From Musa acuminata AAA Group (taxonomy: Eukaryota > Streptophyta > Magnoliopsida > Zingiberales > Musaceae), in contig NC_088357.1 in NCBI RefSeq assembly GCF_036884655.1, positions 11,437,501 to 11,501,500 on the forward strand: DNA of 64,000 bases. Reading direction: 5' to 3'. The position numbers were made by a program, and so were the translations under genes. The notes beneath the pieces were generated by a model that saw only the letters and a list, made by a program, of their open reading frames with translations, was not told where the DNA came from and did no database searches. Every line of letters begins with the position of its first letter. Within the stretch, counting starts at the first letter, position 1. This document shows, piece by piece, positions 35,401-47,340 of this stretch.

Positions 35401-38400
35401 AATTTTCAAGGATAGAGAAAGAAAAGAAAAACTACACCCACCACAGTACACATTGGTATATTATTGTGTTTATTGCATGCACATTATATAACCCCATGAA
35501 CACAGCCCAACAAATATCCATAAGTTATGTGATCACTTCACAATCCTGAATTATTCAACATGAAAGGTCCACTCACGCAATTGACCAGGCATGCAAAAAT
35601 AGTCATAGTTTAGAGCACGAGGATATAGTGAGCTCCAAGTTGTGCTTAACATAAAAAAGTTGCAATGCAGACCATAATCAATGCATACCTCGAAAGCCCA
35701 CGATATTTTGGAAATCCTCTCGAAAATGCACTGCTTTTTCTGTAAAAGAGAAAAATGATTGTGTTAGAGAATGTTTTAAGATGACCTAGTTTTCCTCCAA
35801 TTCTAGCTCTTTTAAGCGGGAGTTTGTCATTGAAACTACTGATGGCCTCTACTCGTGCCAACTCATAAAAGAAAAACATGAAGAAGGATGCAAAGAACAA
35901 GGGGGACGAAAGAATCCAAACACCAAATTGCTAAAGTTGTCCATGCCTTCTTAAAGACACGAGATAATCTTCCTTTGAAACCATCTGCATCTCTTCAAGA
36001 TCTCTTGCATAATCCGTGACCTGCACAATATTAGAAAAAGCTGTGTGATTAAAGGAATAATTCTGAATAGGATCACCAAATAAGCTCAAGATTAGAAATG
36101 GTAAATAGGTAACTTTGGCATGTCAATGTCATCAAGTACCACAAAATCCCAATAGCCTGTCAAGAAAAGAATTCCACATGTAGAAAGCATTGCAACTGAC
36201 CAGTATCCTAGCTTTAAAACCATATTTAGCTATGTGTCAAAAATCAGTTAAAAGCTCCTCACACAACTAAAGCTTCACATGCTCTCCCTGATCATAATAA
36301 GCTAATTTGCTGACAGAAACTAAACTAAATAGAAGTATCAAACCTACTGGTTCAATATTCTTAGACAATTAGCATATAGATATACCATAATGTTCAACAT
36401 GCACCAAACTCACATAGCAGCAAGATGTTAGTGATTCAAATCTAAGCATCAATGGTATCGATGGGAGACAGGAGTATAATCTCTATATTTACCAAAAATC
36501 TATTTCACATATATTGAGCTTATAGTGCATCCATATTGTGTTAATGTGTTTAGCACATAGGATTTCATAGTTAAAGTATAGACTTGTTTTAGACCTTGTC
36601 ATGGACCAAATTATTAAAGATTTGTTTGGGTGACCATAAATCTCAAATGCTTAAGCTGTTAGGAAATGACCCAATATATTCTTTAACACCCCCTCTCAAA
36701 AGCAAGTAGGTTTAGGCTTGACGTGTGAACGAAATCATGTATGATGCAAGCTCAAATGATGAATGGGTACTTTCACGACTGTTTTTAATTAGACACTGGG
36801 AAAGAGACGAATTCGAACTCATGACATACTCTGATATCATGTTAAAATCAATGATGATGAATCTAAGTAAACTAGTCAAGGTTAACATACATGCGATTTG
36901 ACACCAGGTCAATATATAAATTTAAGCTTTTTCAGGTAAGGGTCAAACCCAATATGTCATCAGACTCTTTCAATTCATAGAAATGTGGAACCGTTCTCTT
37001 AGTCCTCTAGCAATCTCTAGCACACACATGAATATTTCTTAACATCTTTTTCTATTCACGTGTGGCTCAATCATCTTTTCCTTATTCATAAGGATAGGTC
37101 AAACTATGGTTTGGACCTATTTCTTCTTTTTCACCAAGTTGCAACCAAAATTTAGCCTTCTTTACTTTTTTTTTTTACTCACTCATTTATTTTATTACGA
37201 ACCTTGGCTCCGATACCATATTAAAATCGACGATGATGAATCTGAGTCAAACTAGTCAAGTTAATATACATGTGATTTGTCAGTTCAACCTAAAACCTTA
37301 TGCTTGTTAAGTTTTTGGTCAAAGCCAATAAATGTCAACAACTTTTCTAATACTTAGTAATTTGGGGTTATTCTCTTGGTCTTTTTTCAATCTGTATCTC
37401 ACACACATGAATATTTTCTAACACAAATAGCATTGTACCAATGTAATTCATTACCATGAGCACAAGTGACCTCATTTTTATTAACACGTAATTAAAGGGA
37501 AACAAACTGAAGTTTTTAGTTCATGTATTCAAATAATTCTCACAATTCCTTAAAACTCAAACTTCATTTGATTTTACAAATATACTTAGCTTGCAGAACT
37601 TCATGTTCATGGATTTCCATTCCATATATAACATGTTGAATGTCTTAGATTCAATTTGTATCAACACACTAGAAATACATCCATTCAATCAAATGCTATA
37701 TTCATCCTAAATAGGCTAACAAGTCCATTTTAAATATTAGTTTTTACCAGGAAGCAATTGAAAATAACATAGTTAGAAAATGATAGCCCCTATACTTTAG
37801 CATACAATTCACCTTGATAATGTATGTGAACTTTTGTTTGCATGTGTGCTAAGACATGGCATTGTTCATTGCATAGGCATGACACTTGTTAATGAATTGC
37901 GTAGGCAATTCATCAACCATTTATAACAAAAACAAGTTCCACCAGAACTTGTTAATGATCTTCAAGCTACACGTTATAACTGAGTTATATCCACAAGGGG
38001 AGACCAATAAGTTGACCTTAAACTAAAGCAACAGCCAATAGCCATGTTACAGATTTATATAATTCTCACGGGAAAATTAATAAGTGTCCCAGCACCCCAG
38101 TATTTTAAAGCAGCAAGATCATATGCCCTAGCAGCAGCTTCCTCATCGTCATAAGCACCTGAGAAGAATTAACATACAGGGAGAATTAACTAAATGAACT
38201 TCCAAAATGATAAAACAACAAGAAGGAAGATAGTTACTGATTACTGAAAAACCTGCTGCGTACCTAAATATACTGGAGATACAGTTCATGTGCCAACAAA
38301 TTCCATGCAAATAAAAAAAAATTGAGTTAGCTGACAACAAGTAATAAGATGACATATTCATCCTTGCATTTTGATATATCACATTCATGGAAGACAAATA

Positions 38401-40094
38401 TACAAAAGAAACCGTGCTTCAGAGGCACCATCCCTTGATCACCATTGTTGATGGAAAAAAAAGGATAACAATTGGGGTCTAATTTCAAAGTCGTACATTT
38501 TCCAAATGTCTATTACGAGAATTGTCGCACTTACCTTGTTTTCCTTTCTTATTTTGGTTTTGGTTCCAAGTACTTTTATCCCAAAGATGAGCCTCATACC
38601 GGCCTGTCCACCTATGCCTATTATTTGAGAAGGTAGAAAATGCAATGAGATAACTGAATTTGGGAAATTGAAAAGCAAACAAGAAAAAAAAATGGCAAAA
38701 ATTGGATATAATACCATCATATAATCTACCCAGATTTAAAAGTTTTGCAGTTTAAAGGAAAAGAATAATAACTACGACTTAAGGTGATGACAAAATTCAG
38801 ATCAGCCAAACGAGACAAACTATAATTTAACTAATTGAAAGTATCAAAAATGGCAACGTGCAAAAGATATTAAATTAGTTCCAAGAAGATAGTTGAATCA
38901 CAAAGCCAAAGAAGAACAGGAAACCTAAAATATCAATGATAAGTTTCAAATCTTAGTTTGCAAGACCGACATCAGAATCAGGATCAGCTATAGAGAAGAA
39001 AATCAGGACCAGAAAGATATAATCAAAAAATTACAGATTCATAAAGGTAGCAAATAATTAGACTAATTCTAACAAAGACAACAATAGTATGTGGTAAAAA
39101 ACTATTTTGCCTTTATGCTCCATAAGGATATCTAATTTTAGAGTATATGAAACTGAAATATAAATAACAAAAGTTCATGCAAAAGATTTAAAATTTTATT
39201 TATAAAATATTAAAGTAATTATAAATTAATTGTAGTAAATAACTATTATATACTTGTCAATGTTGTCATACAAGAGACACAAAACCTATCCACCTACAAA
39301 TTTGAAGATCGTAATAATGTCGACAATGAAGGTGTAGGGTCATACAAACACAAACAAAGAAGAATCCTTAGTTGAAGGGAGCACCCACATAGTTTGAGTT
39401 TATATCCAAATCTCATGATTAGCTAGGTAGTATATTGGAAAGAGACTTGAAAGATAACAAAAGTTTGTTTTTCCTAGTATACAAATCCCAAATCTAATGC
39501 AAGTTGGCATGATTTAGAAGATTCCTGATCCTAACCCAAGTACAGGATTTCTTTACAACACGAATCAAGGAATTACGCTCCAGAGTACTGTATTTCAACC
39601 ATACGTTATGTTTAGAAAGGAATTCTTCTTACTATTTAATTTCCCACAGAATGTGATTTCTTCATGCATATTATAGTTTTAGTTCGTGGATCTTTCATCA
39701 CATTTAGGGTCTAAAAGAGACAGACAAGGAAAACATGCATTAAGCCAAAACCGTTCTCGAGCATTTGAACAAACACATTAAGCACGTCCCAGTTCTCCCG
39801 AACCAAAAGAAGCGAACCGGCATCAGTATGGCCTACGCACAAAGGGCCGATCCAGGGAAACGCAGGGGCCACCCTATACATCTACCTGGTGACTCCTCGG
39901 TAGATGGAGCTCCTCTTGCCGGCAGCACAAGGTGGCATCCGGCTGATCCGCTCCTTGGCGGTGCACACCCTCTCCTTCCTCGCCTTCTTCTGCTCCAGGC
40001 GCGGCGGATCGCTCTCCCTCCGGCCTTCCGACGGCGCTTCGCCGCCTCCCACCGCCACCGCCTCCACCTTGGGGATCCCAGGATCGGTGGCCAT
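32462..40094 (-). CDS. SMOS1: AP2-type transcription factor, SMOS1/RLA1 (At2g41710) type
   Basis: Eight exons on the minus strand: 40094-39886, 38617-38535, 38272-38264, 38158-38070, 36020-35947, 35739-35689, 33229-33159, 33054-32462. Together they encode 392 residues in an unbroken frame. An N-terminal [20 protein letters not shown] leads into an AP2 DNA-binding domain (about 61-130: [56 protein letters not shown]). A degenerate second repeat ([15 protein letters not shown]) and the subgroup's [13 protein letters not shown] follow (213-226). Exon 3 is only 9 nt and supplies VYL, as in many AP2 genes. The intron after 35947 uses a GC donor. The rice family member SMOS1/RLA1 acts in auxin/brassinosteroid control of organ size and leaf angle, and the same role here is inferred. 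Several introns contain mobile elements. Confidence 0.9.
34818..35060. mobile_element. GGTACC-rich foldback element, copy B
   Basis: A 215-bp element (34833-35047) in a SMOS1 intron, sharing CGGTACGGGCGGTACATACC, CGGTCCGACAG, CGGTACGCGGACCG and a GTGCACTGTAGCAC hairpin with copy A. Flanking direct repeats TTGATATATAAACCA and TTGATATAAACCA differ by one TA step and look like a target duplication of 13-15 bp. The right end, ATTGCAAACC, is followed by TTG, as in copy A. Confidence 0.75.
36689..37420 (-). mobile_element. TRIM-like miniature LTR elements
   Basis: On the minus strand, two related ~200-bp LTR-like segments (37415-37222 and 37043-36841) each start TGTTA(A/G)(A/G)AAATATTC and end GATTTTAA(C/T)A. 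Each is followed by a primer-site-like sequence: TGGTATCGGAGCC near 37221-37207, and a decayed TGATATCAGAG near 36840. A polypurine tract TTTTGAGAGGGGG lies at 36701-36689, followed by another TGTTAAAG start. There is no coding capacity. The arrangement fits terminal-repeat retrotransposons in miniature in a tandem or nested state. Confidence 0.6.
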
Positions 40095-40760
40095 GGAAGA
40101 GCCCCTCAGGAGCTGAGCGAGTGAGAAGAGACGGAAAGATCCTCTCGCTCTCCGCAGCCTTTGGATTCAAATGGAGAGCCCGCCCGCCGGAGAGTAAGCG
40201 CTTGGGTCGGAGAGGAAAAGAAAACAAAGAAAAGAAAAAGGAGAAAACGATACTAAAAACCGCACCGACAGTCTCACGTGCTTCACCTTGTCGAAGACGC
40301 GGTTCCGCACGGGTCCCAGGAATCTACCCATTCATCACATGAGTACGGTCGTAGGGTAGCGATATAAGGGTAGCGGAGGTATCGCTCGAGGAAGCTGCGG
40401 GAAGGGGAAGGACGCACGGGGAAGCAGTGGGACCCAGGCGGCAGGTTTCATGTGGGTTACATCAGGGAAGGGAAGGGAAGCGGAGGGGGAATCCGAGGCT
40501 GGGCGGCCCGAAAACCGAATCCGAGAGAGAAGAACGGGGAAGCTCCGGATCTGCTTCCTTTTTCGACCCAGCAGACAGCATTTTCGCGACACAAGTCCAA
40601 GGGGTGCCCGCGAGACCCACAGGCGTTTGTGGGAGCTGGCTTGGTTTTTATTGATGTCGCCTACTTCGAACGGAACACGAATCCTCCACCGTGCCGACAT
40701 ATACATTCCAAACCATGATCCGACACCACCATCGTGCTCCGAGATGCGTGCAGTAACTGG
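40095..40760 (-). promoter_or_regulatory. 5' leader and promoter region of the SMOS1-type gene
   Basis: A GC-richer block directly upstream of the start codon on the minus strand, fading into AT-rich DNA near 41000. The open frames here on both strands are compositional and show no family. I cannot fix a transcription start or TATA box. Confidence 0.4.
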
Positions 40761-42766
40761 GAATAATCCCTTTAATATTCGCGCCCGAACCCACTTGCCT
40801 TATGCCAGCAAGGTTCGATCACTCTCGATGGCCCGAATCCAACCGAGGTCCAGTGTGGTGCACGATGGATCCATGAATTATAATGTTTGATTTCGTCTAA
40901 TTGACTTCTAGCGAAGTACTGATCCATGAGTGCGTGTTTTCGGCTTCCGGTGTATGCGTTCACTGGTGATCAATACTTCCATTGGCTCAAAACGAGGAGT
41001 TTGGACAGGGCAAGCATTATTCTCCATTTATAAAGTATAATAATCATCGATTATGATTAAATTATTTGATTTTTGAGCATATGATGAATTTGATGGAAAT
41101 AAGCACGATTGTTCCAAGTTCAATAAAGCATTCCTTTGTCGAATCATCGATACTTTGACCTACAAATATCACAATAATAAATATTAAAAAATAATTTTAA
41201 ATTATTATAAAAATATTGAATTATTTTCTAACAATTTGGAGATATATTTCAAGCACATTTGAAATGTACCTTCATCTCAAATGTGTATTGACAGGTCCGA
41301 TATACATTTCAAATGTTGATTCGTGTTTAGTAATTTTTTTCAAATCATATCTAATCTCGATACATTTTGTATGACACTAATCTAATTTTTTAAATTTTGA
41401 AAATATCTTATGACTTTATCTAAAATTATAAAATTGTCAAAAGAATTTAGCAAGAAATTAATATGATTTATTTTTTTTATAAGATAAAATTTTATTTATT
41501 TAGTTTTAAAGATTATTTTATATTTATTTATATGATTATATTTCTATATATTATACATTTGGGTCATACAATTTTTTTATAAGATTATATTTATTTATTT
41601 ATTTACCTATTAGTTTAAATAAATATATATATTAAAAATATTAGAAGGATAAATTTATCATAAATATTGAATATATATCATAAATTTATCATAAAATTTA
41701 TCATAATTTTACCAAACAACACTTACTTCAACACATATTTAAAATATAATTTTCATCTTTTGTTTACCAAACACTATAAATATTTTGCACATTCACAAAA
41801 ATCCCCTATTGAGTTTTCTAGAATTAAGAGAAAGAGTATATTCTAATTTATCCAACAAACATCTATGTCACAATATGGATGAATCTTTATTAATGAACTA
41901 TGTTTCGTTACAATATCCAATTGTAGAGTTATCATATTTTTTTTAACTTAGGATTCAAATTAACTCTATATAAAGTATCATATAGAATTCAAAGTATAAT
42001 TTTTATTAAATCATAAAACATATTAAGATTTTTAGAATCAAGAGAAAGAGTACATTCAAATTTATCCAATTTATAAATAGAAACTAAATCTATAAAAATT
42101 AAAAGAACACAAAAAGTATATTCAGGATCCATCAAGTGATTCGTCTCGAGGTGTAAGTGATAAGTTTCTATTAGTGTCATATCCACTTTGAGACAATTTT
42201 GAATAATAATAAATCTTTTATATTCTTTTAGTTTTTTTATTAAAAAAATATTTGTAAGTTATTAGTAGCATAGGTTGAAATACCAAAATCTATCTACTAA
42301 GAATTAAAAGAGACTTAAGTAATGTTTGATTCGAAATATACAAAGGTAAATGTTTTATCTTATTTTTGTCTAGTGTTTATTAAAATCCTTATTCATATGT
42401 CCTTTCTTACCATAAATGTGATACTTTATCGTGAAAACTCTTTTTTCTCGAGGATGAACAGAATTTTCAAACTTAAACTTATTTGGCCGATACCACTTCA
42501 TTTTCCTTTTCTTATTACTAAGTCTTTCAGAAATAATGAGAACATCATGAACTTTTTTTTGCCTTAATCTTAATTTCTCTTACACATATTAGTTTCATTC
42601 AAATTTCATTTATCTTTACTTATATTATAGCTGATCTTAAATAGTTTAAATTATGAAGGAAGTTAATTAAGAATAAATTGCATAAGAAAATGCTAATATT
42701 CATACCTAAGATATTGAGTTTAGTAGCTTTATCAGTCATACATATGAAATTATATTTAATCTGAGC
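40761..42766. other. AT-rich intergenic DNA
   Basis: No gene seen. A roughly 40-base direct repeat (GAGAAAGAGTATATTC and GAGAAAGAGTACATTC, with AATTTATCCAA) occurs near 41820-41860 and 42030-42070. The short frames here have no recognisable content. Confidence 0.5.
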
Positions 42767-44143
42767 AAATTACATATTATCTCTTATAATTAGCTACATT
42801 TAATATCACAGTCTTTATACTTTAAAAAGTTACATTGGCATCTCTATAATTATGAAAATGAAACATCTATTCATTTACTCTAACACCATTTGTTTTACCA
42901 ATACAAACATAAAAATAAAGGATAAAAAGATAATTTTAACGTTTCAGTTGGTGGCGACGGAAGAAGTCAGTGGTGGTAAACGATAACACTATTGGGAAAT
43001 ATGGGTGGTTATTGTGGATGAGGAGAACATCGATGAGAGGTGAGGGCCGCTCTGCTTGTATTAATATCGATACAGATGCAAAGCAACAAAAGAGTCACTC
43101 GGCGACTACATCAATGACAAATACCATGGTGTACTTAGTGTCAAATTTCAAGACTCATATTTTTTCTACTACTGTCAGATACATTCGCCACGAGCTCGAC
43201 AACCACTCGCCTTCCAGAGCTTCCCTTCCCGGTCGATGATAACCACGACGAATATAACTCTTTTGATGGGCCTCTTATCTCCCCTTTTTCATGCCCATGC
43301 CGAAATTAACATGATAGTGAGAGGAGCAGAAGAAGCTCTAGTGACCCCAACTTCAGGTTGAGCGATCTGCCCAATGAGTCAATGATGCAGCTTGGCAATT
43401 GTATCAGTGTCACTCTACATCTACATCAGTTCTAATGCAAATGCCAAGCAATCCTTTTGTCACTTAGCAACTATATTGGCATTGACACAGATGTTGGTGG
43501 CTACCATGACGTCTATGGTGAAGATGGTAGTCATCTCGCTATTGATCTATTAGACAATTTGCTCGACCCGAAACTAGGGTTGTCGGAGCTCTTACCACTC
43601 CCCTCACTACCATGTCAGTTTTAACATGGGTATAAAAAAGGGGAGATGAGAGGCTCACCGAAGGATGAGCTCTATTCACCATAGTTATTATCGAACAGAA
43701 AGGGAAGTTCTATAAGGCTGGTCGACAAGTGATTATTAAGCTCCCGATTGACATATCTGATGATGGTAGAAAAATGTGGGTCACAGAATTTGATATTGAG
43801 AACGTCATTATACCCATTATCAATATCGTTATTAAGCAACCCCTTCATCATTTTACATCTACGTCGATATCGACATAGATGTAGAGCAGCTCTCACCTCT
43901 CATCATTGCTCTCCTCATTCACAATCACCCATGGCCCTGCATTATCGTCCGTCACCACTAATTAAAATATTAAAATTATTTTTTGCCATTTATTTCATAT
44001 TTTTATTAGTAAAATCAATAATATTAGGGTATATAAATATAGATGTTTTACTTTCGTAACTATAAGGATGCCAATATAATTTTTTAAAGTGTAAAAACCG
44101 AGATGCTAAAGTTAACTAACTATAAGGGATAATACGTAATTAG
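42767..44143. mobile_element. 1.38-kb foldback (long inverted repeat) element
   Basis: The two halves are diverged inverted copies of each other across the whole length, with the axis near 43455. Left arm: AAATTACATATTATCTCTTA, then ACTTTAAAAAGTTACATTGG, then GGTGAGGGCCGCTCT, then CTCTTATCTCCCCTTTTT. The right arm carries the reverse complements in reverse order (GGGGAGATGAGAGG near 43638, GCTCTCACCTCTC near 43894, CCAATATAATTTTTTAAAGT near 44070, TAAGGGATAATACGTAATT near 44122). It encodes no transposase. It resembles foldback or MULE-like non-autonomous DNA elements. The superfamily is undetermined. Confidence 0.75.
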
Positions 44144-46787
44144 TCTCTTTAACCCTCTAGTGTCATCATATTGAGTTAAAAAATCAGTTCTTTCATTAGA
44201 GTGCCAAATATTGATTTATTAGTAATATTAAAACATTTTTCAATAGCTATTAAGTATTCCATGGTGCTATTTATCGGTGGTAACGAGGTCTTGATATTAT
44301 TTGCAAGTATTATTCTTGTAAACATCAAGTTGATACGTTTATTTCATTTACTTATTCCAAAGTGATATTATCAATGACATTTATGCGGCTTTCAATAGGT
44401 ACTGCAAGGTTAAAATCTAATATTAATATTCTTAATGTAAACTATATATATGCTCAAGCCACTTTAAATAATTTAATCATGGAAGAACAAGGATATTGGA
44501 TGCTTGAGTATATAAAAAATAAAAAATCACTAAAAATATAAAATATAAAATAATATTAATATTTTGAGTTATTATATTTTGATGAACTATTGATATCATC
44601 TATATTTCTCCCTTATATGAAATATTGATATATATAGTATTCACTCAAACATAATAATTATGGTATTAATAGTATTATCCTTTCCCATCATAAAATTAAT
44701 TGAAAAAGACTATTCTTTAAGATTATCTTCATTTTTTAATTATGGTACTATTTATGAATATTATTTCTTAATATCATTTATGATTAATTTTTAATATAAT
44801 TTTATAAATTTATTAATCGAAGTCACTTTTGTGATTAAAAGATCAATAAAAGTATAAAATAAATAATAAATTATTTATTATAATTTACATTCCTTAAATT
44901 TATCATCTTAGAACACCTTCGTGATTATTAGTCAAATAAATCTTAAGAATATAAATTATGAATACATTTACTTAATTTTTCTTTACTGGTGTAAAATTTA
45001 TTCAATAAAACAACACAATAATAATTGAGCATAAATTTCAATAAACACAATTAGGAAATATCAATAGCTAAGAATAAACATCATACTTTCATGCGAAAAT
45101 TAATAATATATTATATTTTTATGCTTATATATTTAATAGACACATAAATATTTCAAAATAATACTTAAATTTTTTAAATAACGTAAGGAATTAATTTTGG
45201 ATAATAATAAATTATATCACATTAATAATAATAAAATAACTATAATTTATTTTTTTCTTTAATTTTTGGAAAATTATTTATTAATTTTTATGGCATAATT
45301 TTGTTATCATTCATGAATTATGGTTGTTCGAAGAATAATAGTAAATCTGAAGGGTAAAAGTGGAATAGAGGACATCGATAAAAAATAGACAATTTCATAA
45401 GAGTAAAACCGATGTTTTGGTAGTTAAAAATATTTGATTTTGGAACGATAAAACATAAAAAAAAAAATATTAATTGAAATTAATATAATTTAAAAAGGTA
45501 AAATCAATTTTTAAGGAGTGGACCTACTATCGAGTCCTACAATAGTTCCGTGCCAACCAAAACCAAGGAGGAAACTCTAGCCTCAACGAACCTGGTCGTT
45601 GCTAGTTATCGTTACTAAAACACCACCACCATGACTAGGCAATCACTAGTGAGGTCACCATCTCCCTCAATAGCGACCCAAACACCACTACTAAGATCCC
45701 TATTATTCAATGGTGATCTACCATGTATAATCTTTTTCCCGATGAGGACTTCTATGCATGCTTTTAACACAGCATTGTCGTCCATCGCTTCACAGCCCTT
45801 GATTGGGTTGTCTTTGACAACAGTGTCAACTCCACCGCAGTAGCACCGTCACACCCAATAGTGAATACAATTGGTCGTTGACCAATTGCTATACCTTGGG
45901 CTAATTATATATTGCCCCCTATACTTCGATCCTATTAGTATTATGATATTTGTATTTAAAAATTTATATTAATTTTTTTATAGTTCTAAAAGAAAATTAA
46001 ATAATCTTATTTGCTCTAACGTCGTCAACTGTATTGATAGAAAACACAACATGCGACACCATGTACTGAATCAATACGAAAATGATTGGCAAAAAGATAA
46101 TTCCAATCATGATTCGTATTATCGATCAGTATCAATGTACCGACCAACTGTTGATATGGAATGTATCGAACTATACTAAGCATATCGACATATGATATAC
46201 TGGAGTGTATCAATATATCATCCGTACTGATTCTTTTTTGCATCAGTACATATCGCCTGTACCGAGTAATACACTTCGCTATGTTAAAACCTTGATTTTA
46301 ATATTCTTTTCATTTTTAGTACGTGCGATGTTGAAATTATCTTTTTACCGATAAAGTTACTAGAAACAAAAAATAAAATAAAATTATCTTGATACTCATC
46401 ACTTCTGTATAGATCCGTTTCACATATTATGTTTTCTATTAATATAATTAATAGCATTATGACAAATGAGATTTTTTAAAATTATAAATACTTTATTATA
46501 AATATTTTAAATATAAATATAATGATACTAATAGGATCCAAATACTAATTAACCCCACTTCGACGACGAAAACATGCTCCTGTCTATGGTAGCGCCGACA
46601 GTTTCCCTGCTCAGGAAATATCTGCACCGTTGGATGATGTGCTTAAAAAAATCGAGATGAAGGGTGGGGATCAAACATTAACGGCACTGCCCTACCAATT
46701 TGAATTCAAACGTTCCTCTTTCTCTCTCTTCATCTTTCTTTATAACGTTATGATTTCCGTTCTCCCCTTCTTCTTCCCTCTACACCC
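44144..46787. other. AT-rich intergenic DNA with a divergent GGTACC-type patch
   Basis: Mostly AT-rich sequence without genes. At about 46025-46300, repeated strings such as CGATCAGTATCAATGTACCG, TGTATCAATATATC and CGCCTGTACCGAGTAATAC, ending TTAAAACCTTGATTT, look like an old member of the GGTACC repeat family. The frame at 45631-45843 is unrecognised. The last ~150 bases are pyrimidine-rich and probably the promoter/leader of the kinesin gene. Confidence 0.45.
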
Positions 46788-47340
46788 CTTCGCTGTTATC
46801 CCCTCCTATCTTTCTTCTTTCCTCTAAACCCAAGCCCTGCGCTTGCGCTCCTCTTATCCCCTCCTATTTCTCTGATTGTAGTAATAGTAGAAGATGGAGG
46901 ATGGCAGACGAACAAAGGAAGAGCCTTGTAGGGTTTCCTTTCGAGACGGCCGTTTGGCGTCAAGAAAAGCTGAAGAAGCTGGTTTACCTTTTCACCCTCC
47001 CCCTTTCCATTCTTATTCGTTGAACCATCTTTGTTCTTCTAAAGAAACCCGTGTAGGTTTTCGTTGATTCTGACGCTTCTTGATCCCGAATCCTCTTCGT
47101 TACTGTATTTTGATGGAAATCTTGTTGCTAGCCAGGGTTTTGATCTTTCTGCGCTATATGCTTGGTTTTCTTTGTGAGATTTTCTCTGTCTTGATGAAAT
47201 ATTTTATGGTATTTTTGGATCTTTTTATTTCTATTCCTCTCATTTCTTTTGGTTCATGCTAAAGATCCGATTTCTCCAAGGGTTTTTTATAGTCAGTATT
47301 GCGTTGCTATTATTCTTGGGACATTGAGAGGAAATCTTGC
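46788..47340 (+). repeat. 5' tandem duplication of the kinesin gene, copy 1 (active)
   Basis: This ~553-bp block carries the 5' leader, coding exon 1 and the start of intron 1. It is repeated at 47416-47974 at an offset of 628 bp. Copy 1 keeps both the ATG (46894) and the splice donor (G|GTTTAC after 46981), so it must supply the working first exon. Confidence 0.85.

Noticed and set aside
1685..40094. BKI1 and SMOS1/RLA1 as a brassinosteroid gene cluster
   Set aside because: Both families touch brassinosteroid signalling, but they are ~30 kb apart with a dead villin and retroelements between them. Coincidence is the simpler reading.
39765..40890. Plus-strand frames over the 5' end of the AP2 gene
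   Set aside because: Antisense shadows of the GC-rich first exon and its leader.
42970..44059. Short frames at 42970-43239, 43672-43896 and 43748-44059
   Set aside because: They lie in the two arms of the foldback element and mirror one another. No protein family recognised.
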